This document shows positions 52,289 through 61,518 of a stretch of DNA of 64,000 bases, piece by piece (within the stretch, counting starts at the first letter, position 1; each line of letters begins with the position of its first letter). The notes under the pieces were generated by a model. The model worked only from the letters and a program-made list of their open reading frames with translations, searched no databases and was not told the origin of the DNA. The stretch is from NCBI GenBank assembly GCA_964584815.1, contig CAZPBO010000001.1, positions 30,431 to 94,430 on the forward strand, read 5' to 3'. This DNA is from CAZPBO01 sp964584815 (GTDB lineage: Bacteria; Planctomycetota; SKW154). A program made the position numbers and the translations under genes.

Positions 52289-54450
52289 GAAGTTTTGCTC
52301 ACCGCCCTACTTTGCAGAACCCGTTTGAGGGCTGACTTAAGTTGCCCTTCAGTGCCGCATAACCGCCCACCATAACGCGCCTCCACGAAACACCGTGTCA
52401 GAAACTCTATTTCCTGCTTTGTCTTGCTCCCAAACACCGCAACGAGGAGTGGCTGCAACTCAAAAGGCGTGTAGGAGGGTTTCCGTTTGAGCCCGCGTTT
52501 TCGGGCTGCTGCGAGGAGCAGGCGGTAGAACCATAGCGCGGGTTGGGGCGGGGCTTTCGTCCTATGTCGTCTGCGCCGCCGCAGTAGCAACACCGCCACA
52601 AAGACGCAACCACCCATAATAAGGAACGGCAGCAGCATCTGCAGCACCGCAGACAGCACATCAAAGATGCTCTTCAGGAACGAGCGCAGACTCCAGGCAG
52701 CCTTTCTTCCTGTGCGCGTCAGCATCTCAAGAAGTGCTTTTTGTTGTCCTCTGCCGTAAAGGACGATATGGGTGAGCCAGCGGTGGCGGAGATATGAGAT
52801 GAGGTCGCCCACCCAGGAAAAGAGTCCGCGTTCAGGCGGATGGTATGGAGGGGTAGGGTCAAAAGTGACCCATCTGACGGCATTGAAATTGCGCGGGTCG
52901 GTGTCATCGTCAAGCAGCACCTCTACCCAGGCGTGGGCGTTCTCACGGCGCACCACATAGAAATCGCCGACCGGATTGTAGACCCCTCCTCTGAAGCCGG
53001 TCACAACACGGCAGGCTACGCCGAGACTGCGCAGCATCAGCGCCATCGCCGATGCAAACAACTCGCAATGCCCTTTCTTGGTATTGAAGAGGAAATCACA
53101 GGTGGGGTCGGTGAAGCGGTCGCTGCGGCTGGGTTTGAGGGTGTATTTGAGGTTTCGGGAAAGCCAGTCCTCAATGGCGCACGCCATCTGATAAGGCGTG
53201 TTCGCTGCGGCTCGCAGGCATATCGTCTCCGCCAACTCCCTTAACCGCCTCAACGGGAATCCCGGAGTCTCAGGTGGCAGTTGCAGATAATCAACATCTC
53301 CGAAATAGCGTGGGGAGCGGCAGTTTGTAAGGTTGGGGGAACGGCTGATGAGCGCACACTCCGCCTCGTAGAAGACGATATCGCGCTGCCGTCCGCCCCA
53401 GATAATGGAACCCGACGGGCTGATGTAAAGTTTTGACGGTCGCAGACGACCGCGGAACAGCAGCCACATCGGCTCACTCATCACAAAGAGGAACTGTTCG
53501 TCAACCCCTTTGGCAAACAACGGCTTGAGCCAGACTTTGACTTTCACTCTTGTGCGCCACCTTGAGCAGAAGCGCTTTTGGAGGCGGCGCGCATCCTCCT
53601 CACTGCGCACGCCCCACACGGGAAACCCGCCTATACGCGTGGCGCCCATCTGCCGAAGCACCTCCTCTGTGGTAGGGTCTGCACGGCGCCAAACGCCATC
53701 CTCATAGTGAACCAGTGTTGTCCCGCGCAGATAGAGCATTGACGCTCTGTGGTAAGGCAGTCCCTCAATCTGCACGCGCAGGACCTCTGTGTCGTCACGC
53801 ATTATCGGACCGAGGTTGGTTAGGTCTATCACATCTGAGACTCCCGACACATAGGTGGGTCCTGTAACGCGGCTCAAAAAACCCGCGCCGATGCGGGGAA
53901 AGAGCACAAAAACTACGCTGCTTAAGGAGAGCGCCAGAACCACTGCGAAAAGCATCCCTCCCATCAAACCTTCCAGAGGCTGCTGTCGCGACTCTTTTGT
54001 CGCCGAAAGCCATATACTGTGAACACTCAACGCCCAGATTGAGCAAAAGGCAAACACCAGAAAGAGAATGCCGAAGGAGAGGTCAAAGGTCAAAGCGGCG
54101 GCAACACCCACATCCAGCACACTGAAGGCGTAAAGGAGCCTGAAATCGCGCTCCCTCTTGCGTGCCGGCAGTTTAACCGCCTGAACGAAGACCAAAAAGA
54201 AAGCCGCCACCTCAAGGAGGCTCGCGCCAGATGTGTATGCGGCAAGTGCTGCGCCAACTCCCAAGCCAAATCCCAACCAGTCAGACATAGACGCCGAAAG
54301 AAGCGGCTTCTCCGTAAAGAGAACCCCCAGCGCTACCGCTGACAACACCGCCACAACAATAAACATATCGCCGCTTGCCACCCCAAGACAGAGCAGCGCC
54401 ACAGACATAGTGGCGAGCGTCAGTCGGTTGTGGAGTTTCTCAAGAGTCAT
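52285..54450 (-). CDS. membrane transglutaminase-like protein (DUF3488/transglutaminase, TgpA family)
   Basis: The protein has 721 residues from ATG 54450, which overlaps the DUF58 gene by 11 bp; a longer frame to 54546 exists. Several membrane helices occupy about 1-200 (DUF3488-like). A periplasmic transglutaminase core shows Cys in KKGHCELFASAMALMLRSLG, His in ENAHAWVEVLLDD and Asp in VTFDPTP. A further helix near 610-630 and a basic C-terminal domain (DUF4129-like) end it. With DUF58 and MoxR it forms a widespread three-gene unit thought to act in cell-envelope or protein maturation. TgpA of Pseudomonas is essential there; the role here is unknown. Confidence 0.9.
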   Translation of the reverse strand: MTLEKLHNRLTLATMSVALLCLGVASGDMFIVVAVLSAVALGVLFTEKPLLSASMSDWLGFGLGVGAALAAYTSGASLLEVAAFFLVFVQAVKLPARKRERDFRLLYAFSVLDVGVAAALTFDLSFGILFLVFAFCSIWALSVHSIWLSATKESRQQPLEGLMGGMLFAVVLALSLSSVVFVLFPRIGAGFLSRVTGPTYVSGVSDVIDLTNLGPIMRDDTEVLRVQIEGLPYHRASMLYLRGTTLVHYEDGVWRRADPTTEEVLRQMGATRIGGFPVWGVRSEEDARRLQKRFCSRWRTRVKVKVWLKPLFAKGVDEQFLFVMSEPMWLLFRGRLRPSKLYISPSGSIIWGGRQRDIVFYEAECALISRSPNLTNCRSPRYFGDVDYLQLPPETPGFPLRRLRELAETICLRAAANTPYQMACAIEDWLSRNLKYTLKPSRSDRFTDPTCDFLFNTKKGHCELFASAMALMLRSLGVACRVVTGFRGGVYNPVGDFYVVRRENAHAWVEVLLDDDTDPRNFNAVRWVTFDPTPPYHPPERGLFSWVGDLISYLRHRWLTHIVLYGRGQQKALLEMLTRTGRKAAWSLRSFLKSIFDVLSAVLQMLLPFLIMGGCVFVAVLLLRRRRRHRTKAPPQPALWFYRLLLAAARKRGLKRKPSYTPFELQPLLVAVFGSKTKQEIEFLTRCFVEARYGGRLCGTEGQLKSALKRVLQSRAVSKTS

Positions 54451-55774
54451 CTTTTGATGTTCCAAAAAGGGTTTTGACGACGGCAAGGTTCGTAAGGTGT
54501 CGCTGCCATTTCTGGGCGAAGGCGCAGGGGCGTGCGGAGACGACATAAAGTGTGGCGCCCTCGGCTTGGCGGATGTTGAGATGCGCGAGCCAGTCGCCGC
54601 CTGGGGGAAGCGGTTCCACGCGCGCCAGCACCTCCAACTGGCGTAGCATAACGCGTCTGCCTGTGCCGAAGAGGGTCAGCGCTCGCCGCTTGGTGCGCGT
54701 CAGAAGTCCCGTTTCGTAACCCTTTTTGTGCGCTTCAAAGAGGAGCGATGCCGCAAGGCTCACAGCGTGCTCAAATTCCTCGCTGTGCCGTTCTGATGCC
54801 AGAAACGGCTCAAAGAGCACCACCAACTTGTCGGCACGCTTTGTGTCCATCTCCCTCACCAGCAGTTTCTGGTGCTTGGCTGAAAGCGCCCAGTGGATAC
54901 GCCGTGGGTTGTCTCCATCGCGATACTCATGCAGACCGCGAAAGTCTTCTTCTCCTCGGATGTAGAGAGGGACTTTGCGGAGTGCCCGCATTCGCGCGCC
55001 TGCTTCAATGCGCAAACCCACATCCAAAATCGCAGGATACACAATGACGGTGTCCGCAACCTCATATGCGAGGCGTTTTCTGAAGAAGGCGAAGGGGAAG
55101 AGGGTCTCAACAAGCACGCCGCGCAGGACGAGCACTCCTCTTTTGTGGGCGGACAGGGTTACTGAAACGGTGGCGGTTTTGCGGGGAGCGACTGCCGCTA
55201 TATAGCCTTCCTCCTCCACTTTCAGGATGGAGTTGACGGCAGCCTCACTTATGCGCAAGCCGTGAGTCCAGAAAAGGCGTTTTTTGTTTTTGACGGAGAC
55301 GGTTACCTCAAAGCGTTCGCCGCAGAAGACAGCGTGGGGTGCGCTGCGGGTTACGCTCAACTTGCGTGTCATCAACTCCGAGACGACACCGCTTGTCACG
55401 ATGAGTGAGAGCAAGAGCGCAAAGACGAGATAGAGCAGGGCGTATCCGGTGTTTATCGCCGCCGCACCGACGCCCACCGTCACCAGAACGAAGAGGTAGC
55501 CTTCTGGTGTGACGGTGATGCGTTTAGGTCTGAAGAGACGGCGGAAGATGCGCATTGCCGTTATCGCAAGATAGAGGCGTGCGAGGGCGAAAAGGACAGT
55601 GACAGCGATGAAGACAAAAGCCAAAATTTTGCTCCAGGTGATGCAGGCGGCGAGACCGATGGAGAAGGTGGTGGCGCGTCGTATCCACGCGGCGCGGCGG
55701 TTGCTGAAAAGCCCCCGCAGCAGGCGCCGTATCGGCGTTGGGTCTATGTCTTGGGAGAGAAGCGGCTCACTCAT
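54440..55774 (-). CDS. DUF58 domain membrane protein
   Basis: The protein has 444 residues. Two helix pairs near the N terminus (about 35-75 and 92-130) precede a soluble region with a von Willebrand A-like fold that contains the DUF58 signature GLHEYRDGDNPRRIHW (near 275). DUF58 proteins are regular partners of MoxR ATPases. ATG 55774 overlaps the MoxR stop (ATGA). Confidence 0.92.
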   Translation of the reverse strand: MSEPLLSQDIDPTPIRRLLRGLFSNRRAAWIRRATTFSIGLAACITWSKILAFVFIAVTVLFALARLYLAITAMRIFRRLFRPKRITVTPEGYLFVLVTVGVGAAAINTGYALLYLVFALLLSLIVTSGVVSELMTRKLSVTRSAPHAVFCGERFEVTVSVKNKKRLFWTHGLRISEAAVNSILKVEEEGYIAAVAPRKTATVSVTLSAHKRGVLVLRGVLVETLFPFAFFRKRLAYEVADTVIVYPAILDVGLRIEAGARMRALRKVPLYIRGEEDFRGLHEYRDGDNPRRIHWALSAKHQKLLVREMDTKRADKLVVLFEPFLASERHSEEFEHAVSLAASLLFEAHKKGYETGLLTRTKRRALTLFGTGRRVMLRQLEVLARVEPLPPGGDWLAHLNIRQAEGATLYVVSARPCAFAQKWQRHLTNLAVVKTLFGTSKDDS

Positions 55775-56712
55775 AACGGAACGGGCGTCCCCTCAACGAT
55801 TTCGCGGATTACTTTGGAGGCGCGTCTTGCATCCTGCCGTGCCGCCCCGCGCAGTATCACCCTGTGCGCCAGAGTCGGCACAGCCAGACGCTTTATGTCG
55901 TCAGGCACCACATAATCGCGCCCCTCAAGCAGCGCCCACGCCTGCGCTATACGCCTCAACATCAGACATCCCCGCGGACTCACCCCCACCTCAAGCAGGC
56001 GGCTCTGGCGAGTGCGCTCCGCAAGCGCGACTATGTAGTCAAGAAGCGCCTCCTCAATATGCACATCCTTGACCGCCTCCTGTATCTGTGCCACATCCTC
56101 CCGTCTTACCACAGGGGTGAGGTTGTCAAGCGGATGTCTGTGCGTCTGACTCACCAGAACACGCACCTCATCCTGTTTGGGAGGATAGCCTATCTCCACG
56201 CGCAGCATAAAGCGGTCAAGTTGCGACTCCGGCAGGGGGTATGTTCCCTCAAACTCATATGGGTTCTGGGTGGCAAGCACCATAAAGGGGCACTCAAGGC
56301 TGTATGTTCTTCCATCAACCGAAACCTGACCGACATTCATCGCTTCAAGGAGGGCGGACTGCGTTCTGGGCGTGGTGCGGTTTATCTCATCCGCCAGAAG
56401 GATGTTGGTGAAAATCGGTCCACGGCGAAAAACAAACCTGTCCTCCTTTTGAGAGAAGACCGAGACACCGATGATGTCGGATGGTAGGAGGTCTGGAGTA
56501 AACTGTATGCGGCGGAAATGGGCGTCCACCGCCTTTGCCAAAGCCCGTGCCAACACCGTCTTCCCAACCCCGGGCACATCCTCTATCATCACATGCCCAC
56601 CGGCAAAAAGAGCCGCCACAACAAGACGCACCACATCAGGCTTGCCGAACAACACCCCTTCCACCGCCTTAACGACCGCTTCAATCTTCTGCCGCGCCTC
56701 CTCCGCCTTCAT
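55771..56712 (-). CDS. MoxR-type AAA ATPase
   Basis: The protein has 313 residues. Walker A is EDVPGVGKTVLARALAK (about 40-56), Walker B is ILLADEINRTTPRTQSALLEAM, sensor 1 is VLATQNPYEFEGTYPLPESQ, and the arginine-finger region is YPLPESQLDRFMLRV. MoxR proteins act as chaperones that remodel or insert cofactors into partner proteins with VWA domains, here the DUF58 protein. It overlaps the NUDIX gene by about 32 bp. Confidence 0.95.
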   Translation of the reverse strand: MKAEEARQKIEAVVKAVEGVLFGKPDVVRLVVAALFAGGHVMIEDVPGVGKTVLARALAKAVDAHFRRIQFTPDLLPSDIIGVSVFSQKEDRFVFRRGPIFTNILLADEINRTTPRTQSALLEAMNVGQVSVDGRTYSLECPFMVLATQNPYEFEGTYPLPESQLDRFMLRVEIGYPPKQDEVRVLVSQTHRHPLDNLTPVVRREDVAQIQEAVKDVHIEEALLDYIVALAERTRQSRLLEVGVSPRGCLMLRRIAQAWALLEGRDYVVPDDIKRLAVPTLAHRVILRGAARQDARRASKVIREIVEGTPVPL

Positions 56713-57151
56713 CCTGCTTCTCCTCCCCTTCTTTATACCCCAAAAACCGCAGCGCCTGCCGCAGAACTTCCTTCAACGATTTATATTTTATCAGGCTCAA
56801 AGCCTTATGCGCCTCAACCCACATATAATCACTATGCTCATAAGATAGGCGAACCTCGCCACTCCGCACAAACGCCGCGAAAAATGTCACCGTCTTGAAT
56901 ATCCGCTTCCCCTCCCTTTGGTAGAAGTATTTGTCGGTAGTCTTGAAACCGTCCACAACTTCAATGTCGGTGAGACCTGTCTCTTCAGCCAGTTCGCGTC
57001 GCGCCGCTTCCTCGTCACTTTCCCCCTCATCCACAAGCCCTTTGGGAAATCCCCAGTAGGAGTATTCTGATGAGCGGATTAGCAGAACCTCAAGGAGACC
57101 GTCTCTGCGGCGGAAGACAACAAAACCTGCTGAATGCTCACGCAACGCCAT
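56681..57151 (-). CDS. NUDIX hydrolase, Ap4A hydrolase-like
   Basis: This 156-residue hydrolase has the NUDIX box GLVDEGESDEEAARRELAEETGL complete (Gx5Ex7REUxEExGU). The sequence before it (GFVVFRR, LIRSSEYSYWGFPKGLV) resembles bis(5'-nucleosyl)-tetraphosphatases. A glycine-rich acidic tail ends it. ATG 57151 is preferred (GGGAGG six bases upstream) over GTG 57154; either overlaps the M20 stop. The substrate is not determined. Confidence 0.9.
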   Translation of the reverse strand: MALREHSAGFVVFRRRDGLLEVLLIRSSEYSYWGFPKGLVDEGESDEEAARRELAEETGLTDIEVVDGFKTTDKYFYQREGKRIFKTVTFFAAFVRSGEVRLSYEHSDYMWVEAHKALSLIKYKSLKEVLRQALRFLGYKEGEEKQDEGGGGAAED

Positions 57152-58386
57152 CACCGTCCTCCCATCAAATACGCCATCACTTTCGCGTCGCCAAGCAGGT
57201 TTTCAATAACGCAAAATTCATTGGGCTGATGTGCTGTTTCTTCCAGTTTTGCCCAGACCGCGGCGGGGATACCCGCATCCCGCAGTATCGCCGCTACCGT
57301 TCCGCCACCTATCCCCATTGGTTTTGCCTCAACCTGGTAAACCTCCCTTATCGCCTCCTTCAGCATAAGGACTATCGGGGCATCTTCGGAAGTGGGGGGA
57401 GCAGCCACCTGTCTTTGTCTGTAGTCCCACTCCACCTTTACGGCGAAACGCTTCTCAATGTCGCCGCACACTTTGCGCACAACATCCTCAAAGTCCTCTA
57501 TCGGCACCTCAGGCAGAATACGGCAGTCAAAATAGAAGACCTCCTCACCGGGAATCGTGTTGATGTTGTCCACATTCGCTTGGTGTTTTGTGGGTTCAAA
57601 GGTGGAATCAGGAGGAGCAAAAAGGGCGTTTTTTTGCGGGAAGGTTTTGTGCAGCGTCTCGTCAAGGGATGTGGTGAGGTAGGCGGCGGCGCGGGCTGCG
57701 TTCACACCCTGGTCAGGACGCGAAGCGTGTGACTGCTTCCCCAAAACCCTAAACCGCAGCCACGCTATCGTCTTCTCCGCCACTTCTATCATCGTCCCGT
57801 CAGGCGCACCGCCGTCTGGCACCAGCACAAGGTCGTCCTTCTCAAACAGGTCATGCTCTTTAAGCAGGAACTTGAGCCCGTAATTTGAGCCGGTCTCCTC
57901 ATCCGCAACGAAAAGGAGTCTGACGGGAATGCGGGGGGTGAACCCTGCCTCAAGCACCGCTGTCAGCGCCACAACCGATGCCACTATCGCCTGGTTGTTG
58001 TCCTCTGCCCCTCTGCCGTAGATTCTGCCCTCTTTGATGACGGCTTTGAAGGGGTCTGTCTCCCACAACTCCCGTGCGCCAGCCGGCACCACATCAAGGT
58101 GGGACATAATCCAGAGCCGCGGCGCGCCATCCCCGACGCTCAAAACTATGCTGGGACGCACACCGCTTGTCACACGCTCATCTTTTGCCTCATACCACTG
58201 AAGGTCACCAAGCCGCCTCTCTTTAAGATACTCCCAGAGGAACTTCGCCTTGTCGTGCTCTCCCTGTCCGCCTGATTCCGGCGGCACCGCCTCAAACGAA
58301 ACCAACCGCGACGCCAAAGTCAGCGCCTCCTCCCTCAAACCATCCACGCAACCCGCAATGCGCTCAAACTCATCCTTCTGCCACAT
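57151..58386 (-). CDS. M20 family metallopeptidase (dipeptidase/DapE-like)
   Basis: The protein has 411 residues from ATG 58386 (GAGAGG upstream); the frame extends to 58431 inside the OPT gene. Zinc-site motifs are IMSHLDVVPAG (His, Asp), GRGAEDNNQAIVA (bridging Asp) and VADEETGSNYG (catalytic Glu and ligand). A dimerisation insert follows (SHASRPDQGVNAARAAAYL), and the C terminus has GIGGGTVAAI and ETAHQPNE. It cleaves a dipeptide or N-acyl amino acid in the cytoplasm. Directly downstream of an OPT transporter gene and overlapping it, it may digest the imported peptide. Confidence 0.92.
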   Translation of the reverse strand: MWQKDEFERIAGCVDGLREEALTLASRLVSFEAVPPESGGQGEHDKAKFLWEYLKERRLGDLQWYEAKDERVTSGVRPSIVLSVGDGAPRLWIMSHLDVVPAGARELWETDPFKAVIKEGRIYGRGAEDNNQAIVASVVALTAVLEAGFTPRIPVRLLFVADEETGSNYGLKFLLKEHDLFEKDDLVLVPDGGAPDGTMIEVAEKTIAWLRFRVLGKQSHASRPDQGVNAARAAAYLTTSLDETLHKTFPQKNALFAPPDSTFEPTKHQANVDNINTIPGEEVFYFDCRILPEVPIEDFEDVVRKVCGDIEKRFAVKVEWDYRQRQVAAPPTSEDAPIVLMLKEAIREVYQVEAKPMGIGGGTVAAILRDAGIPAAVWAKLEETAHQPNEFCVIENLLGDAKVMAYLMGGR

Positions 58387-60190
58387 CTCCTCTCCCCCTC
58401 TTTGAGACATATATGACTGACAAAATCGCAATCACGAATGTGACTATTCCCAGCCACCAAAGCGCCTTCACAACCGGCGGCTTGTATCCTGCAATTCGGA
58501 AAACTCCCACACCAAGCCCCATTAATGCCTCTCCTGCAATCAGTCCCGATGCCGCAAGCACAAGACGCTGTTTTAAGGCGACTCTGCGCAAAGCCAATGC
58601 GAAGAGTCCACCGGCAAAAACAGCCGCGCCCAAAGAGAAAGGCAGATACAACCCCACCGCAACAGGCATCACATGAAGCCTCAATGCCGCACCTCGCCTT
58701 CTCAGTATGCTGTCCAGAACTATCAACACCACCGCGAACGCCGCCCCTATCAGAAACGCCGCCCACGGAAAATCCCCTTTCCCCACCAGTATCTCCGACA
58801 ACTGCTTAAAGAGCGTCGCTTGCGGCGCAGAAAGTTGCTTTGTCCCTATACCGTAGGACTCGTGAAGCGTTGATATCACAGGGGCAATAACAAACGCCGC
58901 CGCCGCGACCCCCACCAACTGCCCAACCTGCTGCTTCCACGGCGTTGCTCCCACTATCTGCCCTGTTTTCAAGTCCTGACTGATATCACCTGCTGTGGCG
59001 GCGGCAACGCATACAACACCTGCCACAACAAGCATCGCCACTTGCGCAGGCAGCCCGCTTAAGCCGAACAGTATCACAACCCCCGCCGCAAAAAGCAGAG
59101 TGCATATCGTCATCCCCGACACAGGGTTGTTTGACGACCCCACAAGTCCTGTTATGTAGGATGAGACGGCGACGAAGAAGAAGGCGGCGACAACCATCGC
59201 TATTGTGGCACCAACCGCCCCGCCAAAACCCCCTATCACCCGCCAATACAGCGCAAACACCGCCAACACAACAGGAATCGCAACCAGAAGAACAACCTTG
59301 CCTGACAGGTCGCTTGCCTGCTCTTCCTTCTTTCTCCGCAACGCTGCAAGCGCTGACACCACCGCACCACGCATACGCACAAGTGACCACACACCGCCCA
59401 CCACCATCGCTCCCACACCCCCAACGCGCACAAAGTTTTTCCACGCCCCCCAGACATCACCCGCAAACTGCGGCGCCAGACGCTGCGCAAGCGGCACACC
59501 CGCAAAAAAACCCGCAAAACCGCCAAGGAAAACCAGAAAACCTATCAGCGGTCCCACTATCATCCCCACCGCAAACGGCGCCACCGCAAAATCAAATCCC
59601 AACTCCGTCTGATATCCGAAACCTATCACAGTGCTGAACGACTCCTTAACGCCTGATATGAGTCCTGCAAATCCCTTATGGAGTGCGCCTGCAGCACCAC
59701 CTATAAGGAGCGCTTTAAGTCCGCGCCCCTTCTCCTCTCCAACCTTCAAAACCTCCGCACAGGCGACACCTTCTGGATACTTCAACTCGCGCTGCTCCTG
59801 CGGCTTGTCGGCTTCTATCTGCCCCTCAACAAGTGCACGACGCAGCGGCACCATAAACAGAACACCCAGCGTTCCGCCAAGCAGCGCAACAAAAGTGGTG
59901 GTCACATAGTCCGCATCCTTCCAGTAGCCAAGCAGAATCAGAGCAGGAATAGTGAAGATGACGCCTGCGGCAAGCGACTCCCCCGCACTCGCCACCGTCT
60001 GAACAATGTTGTTCTCCCTAACTGTGCCTGTGCGCAAAAGACCCCGAAGAACAGCCATTGACACAACCGCTGCAGGAATTGACGCACAAACCGTCATCCC
60101 CACTCTTAAGCCAAGATATGTGTTGGCAGCACACATAAGCGCCGACAGCACCGCCCCCAAAACCACCGCTCTCACCGTCAACTCCCGCAA
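58370..60190 (-). CDS. OPT family oligopeptide transporter
   Basis: This is a polytopic membrane protein of about 606 residues with roughly 14 or more hydrophobic helices and OPT signatures: TYLGLRVGMTVCASIPAAVV, ENNIVQTVASAGESLAAG, KYPEGVACAEVLKVGE. The TTG start at 60190 is chosen because GGAGGG is six bases upstream and a promoter (60216-60244) overlaps the codons of the longer frame (to 60259). OPT proteins import small peptides or metal chelates with protons. The downstream peptidase gene supports peptide uptake. It is the first gene of the six-gene overlapping operon to 52285. Confidence 0.92.
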   Translation of the reverse strand: MRELTVRAVVLGAVLSALMCAANTYLGLRVGMTVCASIPAAVVSMAVLRGLLRTGTVRENNIVQTVASAGESLAAGVIFTIPALILLGYWKDADYVTTTFVALLGGTLGVLFMVPLRRALVEGQIEADKPQEQRELKYPEGVACAEVLKVGEEKGRGLKALLIGGAAGALHKGFAGLISGVKESFSTVIGFGYQTELGFDFAVAPFAVGMIVGPLIGFLVFLGGFAGFFAGVPLAQRLAPQFAGDVWGAWKNFVRVGGVGAMVVGGVWSLVRMRGAVVSALAALRRKKEEQASDLSGKVVLLVAIPVVLAVFALYWRVIGGFGGAVGATIAMVVAAFFFVAVSSYITGLVGSSNNPVSGMTICTLLFAAGVVILFGLSGLPAQVAMLVVAGVVCVAAATAGDISQDLKTGQIVGATPWKQQVGQLVGVAAAAFVIAPVISTLHESYGIGTKQLSAPQATLFKQLSEILVGKGDFPWAAFLIGAAFAVVLIVLDSILRRRGAALRLHVMPVAVGLYLPFSLGAAVFAGGLFALALRRVALKQRLVLAASGLIAGEALMGLGVGVFRIAGYKPPVVKALWWLGIVTFVIAILSVIYVSKRGRGDVAEG

Positions 60191-60215
60191 AACAATCCCT
60201 CCAAAAACCACCGCT

Positions 60216-60244
60216 ATTTTAACCGCTCCCAACCTAAAACCCAA
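60216..60244 (-). promoter_or_regulatory. putative promoter of the OPT operon
   Basis: On the minus strand TTGGGT (60239-60244), a 17-nt spacer and TAAAAT (60216-60221). It places the transcription start near 60209 and supports TTG 60190 as translation start. Confidence 0.45.
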
Positions 60245-60281
60245 ACACATACACACCACGCAAATCTCACTTCAGCAACCC

Positions 60282-60322
60282 ACAGTTTTACTGTTGACAG
60301 AAAAGTTGCAGAACTGCAAAAT
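60282..60322 (+). promoter_or_regulatory. putative promoter with two flanking palindromes
   Basis: TTGACA (60294-60299), a 17-nt spacer and CAAAAT (60317-60322) precede the DUF4349 gene. Two palindromes overlap it: ACAGT-TTT-ACTGT (60282-60294) at the -35 and TTGCAG-AA-CTGCAA (60305-60318) in the spacer and -10, suggesting control by a dimeric regulator. Confidence 0.42.
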
Positions 60323-60335
60323 GGTAGGAGAGAGG

Positions 60336-61067
60336 ATGGAGGTGCGAGGTTTGAGGTGGGTTCTGTTGGGATTGCTGTTTGGCGGTTGTGCGGCGTCTAC
60401 AATGCGTCTGGAATCTAACCCAATTATGAGGGGGCAGCCGAGCGTAAAAGCGCCCCACAGAAACGCCGCCGCATCTACCCCTGCTATAGGAGGAAAACCT
60501 GCCCCCGAACTGCTGTTCAACTTTCAACAACAGAAAAGGCTCATCGTTTATACTGCTGAGGTAACACTTGAGGTTTTGGATATTGATGAGGCGCGGGGTG
60601 CGGTGCTGCGGCTCGCAAAGGAAGCCGGCGGCTATCTGACGCGTGAGACCAACACCACCATAACGGTGCGTGTGCCCGCAGACAAATTCCACCAGACGCT
60701 TGAGAAGGTCTGCAAATTGGGACAGGTGGTGGAACGCAACATAAGCGCACAGGATGTGACCGAGGAGTGTCTGGACATTCAGTTGCGTCTTGAAGCGCTG
60801 AGAAAACACTTGAAGCGGCTGGAGGAAGTGCTGCAAAGGACACAGAATGCGGACGAGATTTCCAGAATAATGGCGCAGATAAAGGAAGTTGTGGTGGAGA
60901 TTGAGCGGCTTGAGGGGCGTCTGCGGGTGCTCAAGAATCAGGTGGCTTACTCAACCCTGACCGTCTATTTGCGCCGACCTGTAAGTAGGGAGACAGCACC
61001 TGCCGCCACGCCCCTGCCGTTTGAATGGGTAAACCTTCTTTCCATAAGCCGACTTTTCCCCGATTGA
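60336..61067 (+). CDS. DUF4349 lipoprotein
   Basis: ATG 60336 follows GGAGAG; the product of 243 residues has a lipoprotein signal with LLFGGC (Cys19). After a low-complexity linker the DUF4349 pattern is clear: VTLEVLDIDEARGAVLRLA, GGYLTRET, ITVRVPADKFHQTLEKV, ISAQDVTEECLDIQLRL, then a coiled coil (about 155-210) and VAYSTLTVYL. Unlike many family members it has no C-terminal membrane helix. The function of DUF4349 is unknown. The gene is divergent from the OPT operon. Confidence 0.88.
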   Translation: MEVRGLRWVLLGLLFGGCAASTMRLESNPIMRGQPSVKAPHRNAAASTPAIGGKPAPELLFNFQQQKRLIVYTAEVTLEVLDIDEARGAVLRLAKEAGGYLTRETNTTITVRVPADKFHQTLEKVCKLGQVVERNISAQDVTEECLDIQLRLEALRKHLKRLEEVLQRTQNADEISRIMAQIKEVVVEIERLEGRLRVLKNQVAYSTLTVYLRRPVSRETAPAATPLPFEWVNLLSISRLFPD

Positions 61068-61077
61068 GGACAACGCT

Positions 61078-61518
61078 ATGCGAAAACTACTCTTCCTTTC
61101 TCTGCTTGCCGCCACCTCTTGCGGCTTTCCGATAAAGATGCCGAGAGGTTTTGCGGAGGTGGAGGGAAGGCGTGGTTTTAAGTTTTACGCTGTTTCGCCG
61201 GACAGTTGTTATGTTGCGGTGTCGGAATTTGAGGGTGCAGAAGGCGCTGATCTGATGTTTTGGGCGGCGTGCGTGAGGCGGCAACTGACACAGGTGCGCG
61301 GTTACAAACTCCTGCAGGACAAAGACTTCGCAACCAATGACGGACGAAACGGCAGAACCCTTCTGTTCTTGGCTATCTTGCGTGGCAGACGCTACCTGTA
61401 TTGTGTCACCCTTGTTATGGACGGTGACGATGTCGTCTGTATGGAAGCAGCAGGTCCTGAAGAGGCGATGAAGAAGCGTATTAAGGACATACTCGCCGCC
61501 TTCAAAACACTTTCATAA
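61078..61518 (+). CDS. small predicted lipoprotein
   Basis: The protein has 146 residues with a lipoprotein-type leader (MRKLLFLSLLAATSC, Cys15). The rest alternates strands and helices (RGFKFYAVSPDSCYVAVSEF, GRTLLFLAILRGRRYLYCVT, MKKRIKDILAAFKTL), a layout seen in small PsbP/Mog1-like domains, but no family is recognised. It starts 10 bp after the DUF4349 gene and is probably cotranscribed. GAGGA precedes the ATG. Confidence 0.75.
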   Translation: MRKLLFLSLLAATSCGFPIKMPRGFAEVEGRRGFKFYAVSPDSCYVAVSEFEGAEGADLMFWAACVRRQLTQVRGYKLLQDKDFATNDGRNGRTLLFLAILRGRRYLYCVTLVMDGDDVVCMEAAGPEEAMKKRIKDILAAFKTLS

